Shown: one piece after another, positions 12,417 to 13,103 of the stretch | Position numbering within the stretch: position 1 is the stretch's first letter | Layout: each line of letters opens with the position of its first letter | Source: Deltaproteobacteria bacterium | Lineage (GTDB): Bacteria; Desulfobacterota; JADFXK01 | Length of the DNA: 13,103 nucleotides | Direction: 5' to 3' | Assembly (NCBI GenBank): GCA_015233285.1 | Contig: JADFYA010000060.1 | Location: 1 to 13,103 of the forward strand | Made by a program: the position numbers and the translations under genes | Notes under the pieces: generated by a model | Database searches by the model: none | What the model was told of the DNA's origin: nothing | What the model saw: the letters and a program-made list of their open reading frames with translations, nothing else

Positions 12417-13103
12417 ATGTCAGGACATTCCAAGTGGAGCACAATTAAACACAAAAAAGGAGCCGCGGACGCCAGGCGGGGAAAGATTTTCAGCAAAATA
12501 ATCAAAGAAATTACGGTAGCCGCCCGGATCGGCGGTGGTGACCTGACCGGCAATTCCCGGTTGCGATCAGCCGTTGCGGCAGCCAAGGCCGAGAACATGC
12601 CTAAAGACAACATTGACCGGGCGATCAAAAAAGGGACCGGCGAAATAGAGGGTGTGACCTACGAAGAATCCACATACGAGGGTTACGGTCCGGGCGGAGC
12701 GGCCGTCTTAGTCGAGATTATGACCGACAATAAGAACCGGACCGTGGCCGATATCCGCCATATCTTCGCCAAACACTCCGGTAACCTGGGTGAGGCCGGC
12801 TGTGTCTCTTGGATGTTCGATAAAAAAGGTCTGTTCATTTTTGATAAGAAGACCGTGACCGAAGATCAACTGATGGAAATGGCCCTGGATGCCGGGGCGG
12901 AAGACGTCACCGCTGAAAACGGAGAATTCGAAGTGGTCTGCAGTCCGGACGCCTACGAAGCAGTCAAGGAAATCTTCGATAACCAGAGCCTGAAATATGA
13001 AATGGCTCAAGTAACTATGGTTCCGAGAACGACCGTCGAACTGACCGGCAAGCAAGCTGAGCAAATGCTTAAAATGATGGAAAAGTTGGAAGACCACGAC
13101 GAC
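12417..13103 (+). CDS. yebC: YebC/TACO1-family translation factor or regulator, 3' end beyond the window
   Basis: The first 229 residues are present and the frame is still open at the right edge; family members are usually about 240-250 residues, so only the extreme C-terminus is missing. The diagnostic N-terminus [21 protein letters not shown] is followed by [15 protein letters not shown] (24-38), [16 protein letters not shown] (58-73), [10 protein letters not shown] (86-95) and later [13 protein letters not shown] (126-138). The family was long annotated as transcriptional regulators; more recent work links YebC/TACO1 proteins to translation through difficult (for example proline-rich) stretches. 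Which applies here cannot be told from sequence. A strong Shine-Dalgarno (AGGAGG, 12404-12409) lies 7 bases before the ATG. ruvC often follows in other genomes but lies outside this window. Confidence 0.96.
   Translation, partial: MSGHSKWSTIKHKKGAADARRGKIFSKIIKEITVAARIGGGDLTGNSRLRSAVAAAKAENMPKDNIDRAIKKGTGEIEGVTYEESTYEGYGPGGAAVLVEIMTDNKNRTVADIRHIFAKHSGNLGEAGCVSWMFDKKGLFIFDKKTVTEDQLMEMALDAGAEDVTAENGEFEVVCSPDAYEAVKEIFDNQSLKYEMAQVTMVPRTTVELTGKQAEQMLKMMEKLEDHDD

Noticed and set aside
1..13103. CRISPR array, tRNA or rRNA genes, insertion sequences, integrase, phage or defence genes
   Set aside because: No regularly spaced repeats, cloverleaf T-arm signatures, transposase or integrase motifs were seen. 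All sizeable coding sequences are assigned to housekeeping, metal-uptake or ABC-transport families.

Overview
The window reads as ordinary chromosome of a Gram-negative bacterium with moderately high G+C, most likely from the former Deltaproteobacteria (Desulfobacterota). That guess rests on protein style, a Gld-type ABC module without other gliding genes, and typical groES-groEL, rlmE and yebC genes. It is an inference from recall; no search was run. Everything from position 1 to 11136 is on the minus strand. The last two genes (rlmE, yebC) are on the plus strand, so the groES/rlmE gap is a divergent intergenic region.

Read in the direction of transcription (right to left), the minus strand holds four units. 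(1) groES-groEL has a near-consensus sigma-70 promoter and ends at a rho-independent terminator. (2) A four-gene membrane module encodes an ABC ATPase (GldA-like), an ABC-2 permease (GldF-like), a GldG-like auxiliary protein and a DUF4340 protein with a Pro/Gly-rich tail. (3) A Fur-family regulator has a promoter whose -10 lies inside a Fur-box-like palindrome directly against the start codon, suggesting a leaderless, autoregulated mRNA. (4) A metal-uptake operon has its own Fur/Zur-like palindrome. It begins with an easily missed 56-residue single-span membrane protein, followed by znuC, znuB and znuA, then a COG0701/ArsP_1-type permease cut off by the left edge.

Units 3 and 4 look like one zinc (or zinc/manganese) homeostasis locus: a metal sensor, two similar operators, a high-affinity ABC importer with an H-H-H-D binding protein, and two accessory membrane proteins. 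A 140-bp foldback element with arms of about 28 bp separates this locus from the Gld-type module.

On the plus strand, rlmE (23S rRNA 2'-O-methyltransferase) and yebC (YebC/TACO1 family, cut by the right edge) follow about 590 bp of sequence upstream of rlmE with no convincing gene. I saw no tRNA, rRNA, CRISPR array, insertion sequence or integrase. No clearly new system is evident. The best leads are the small protein in the znu operon, the leaderless operator-embedded fur start, the foldback element, and the permease as a possible zinc-linked COG0701/DUF1980 pair.
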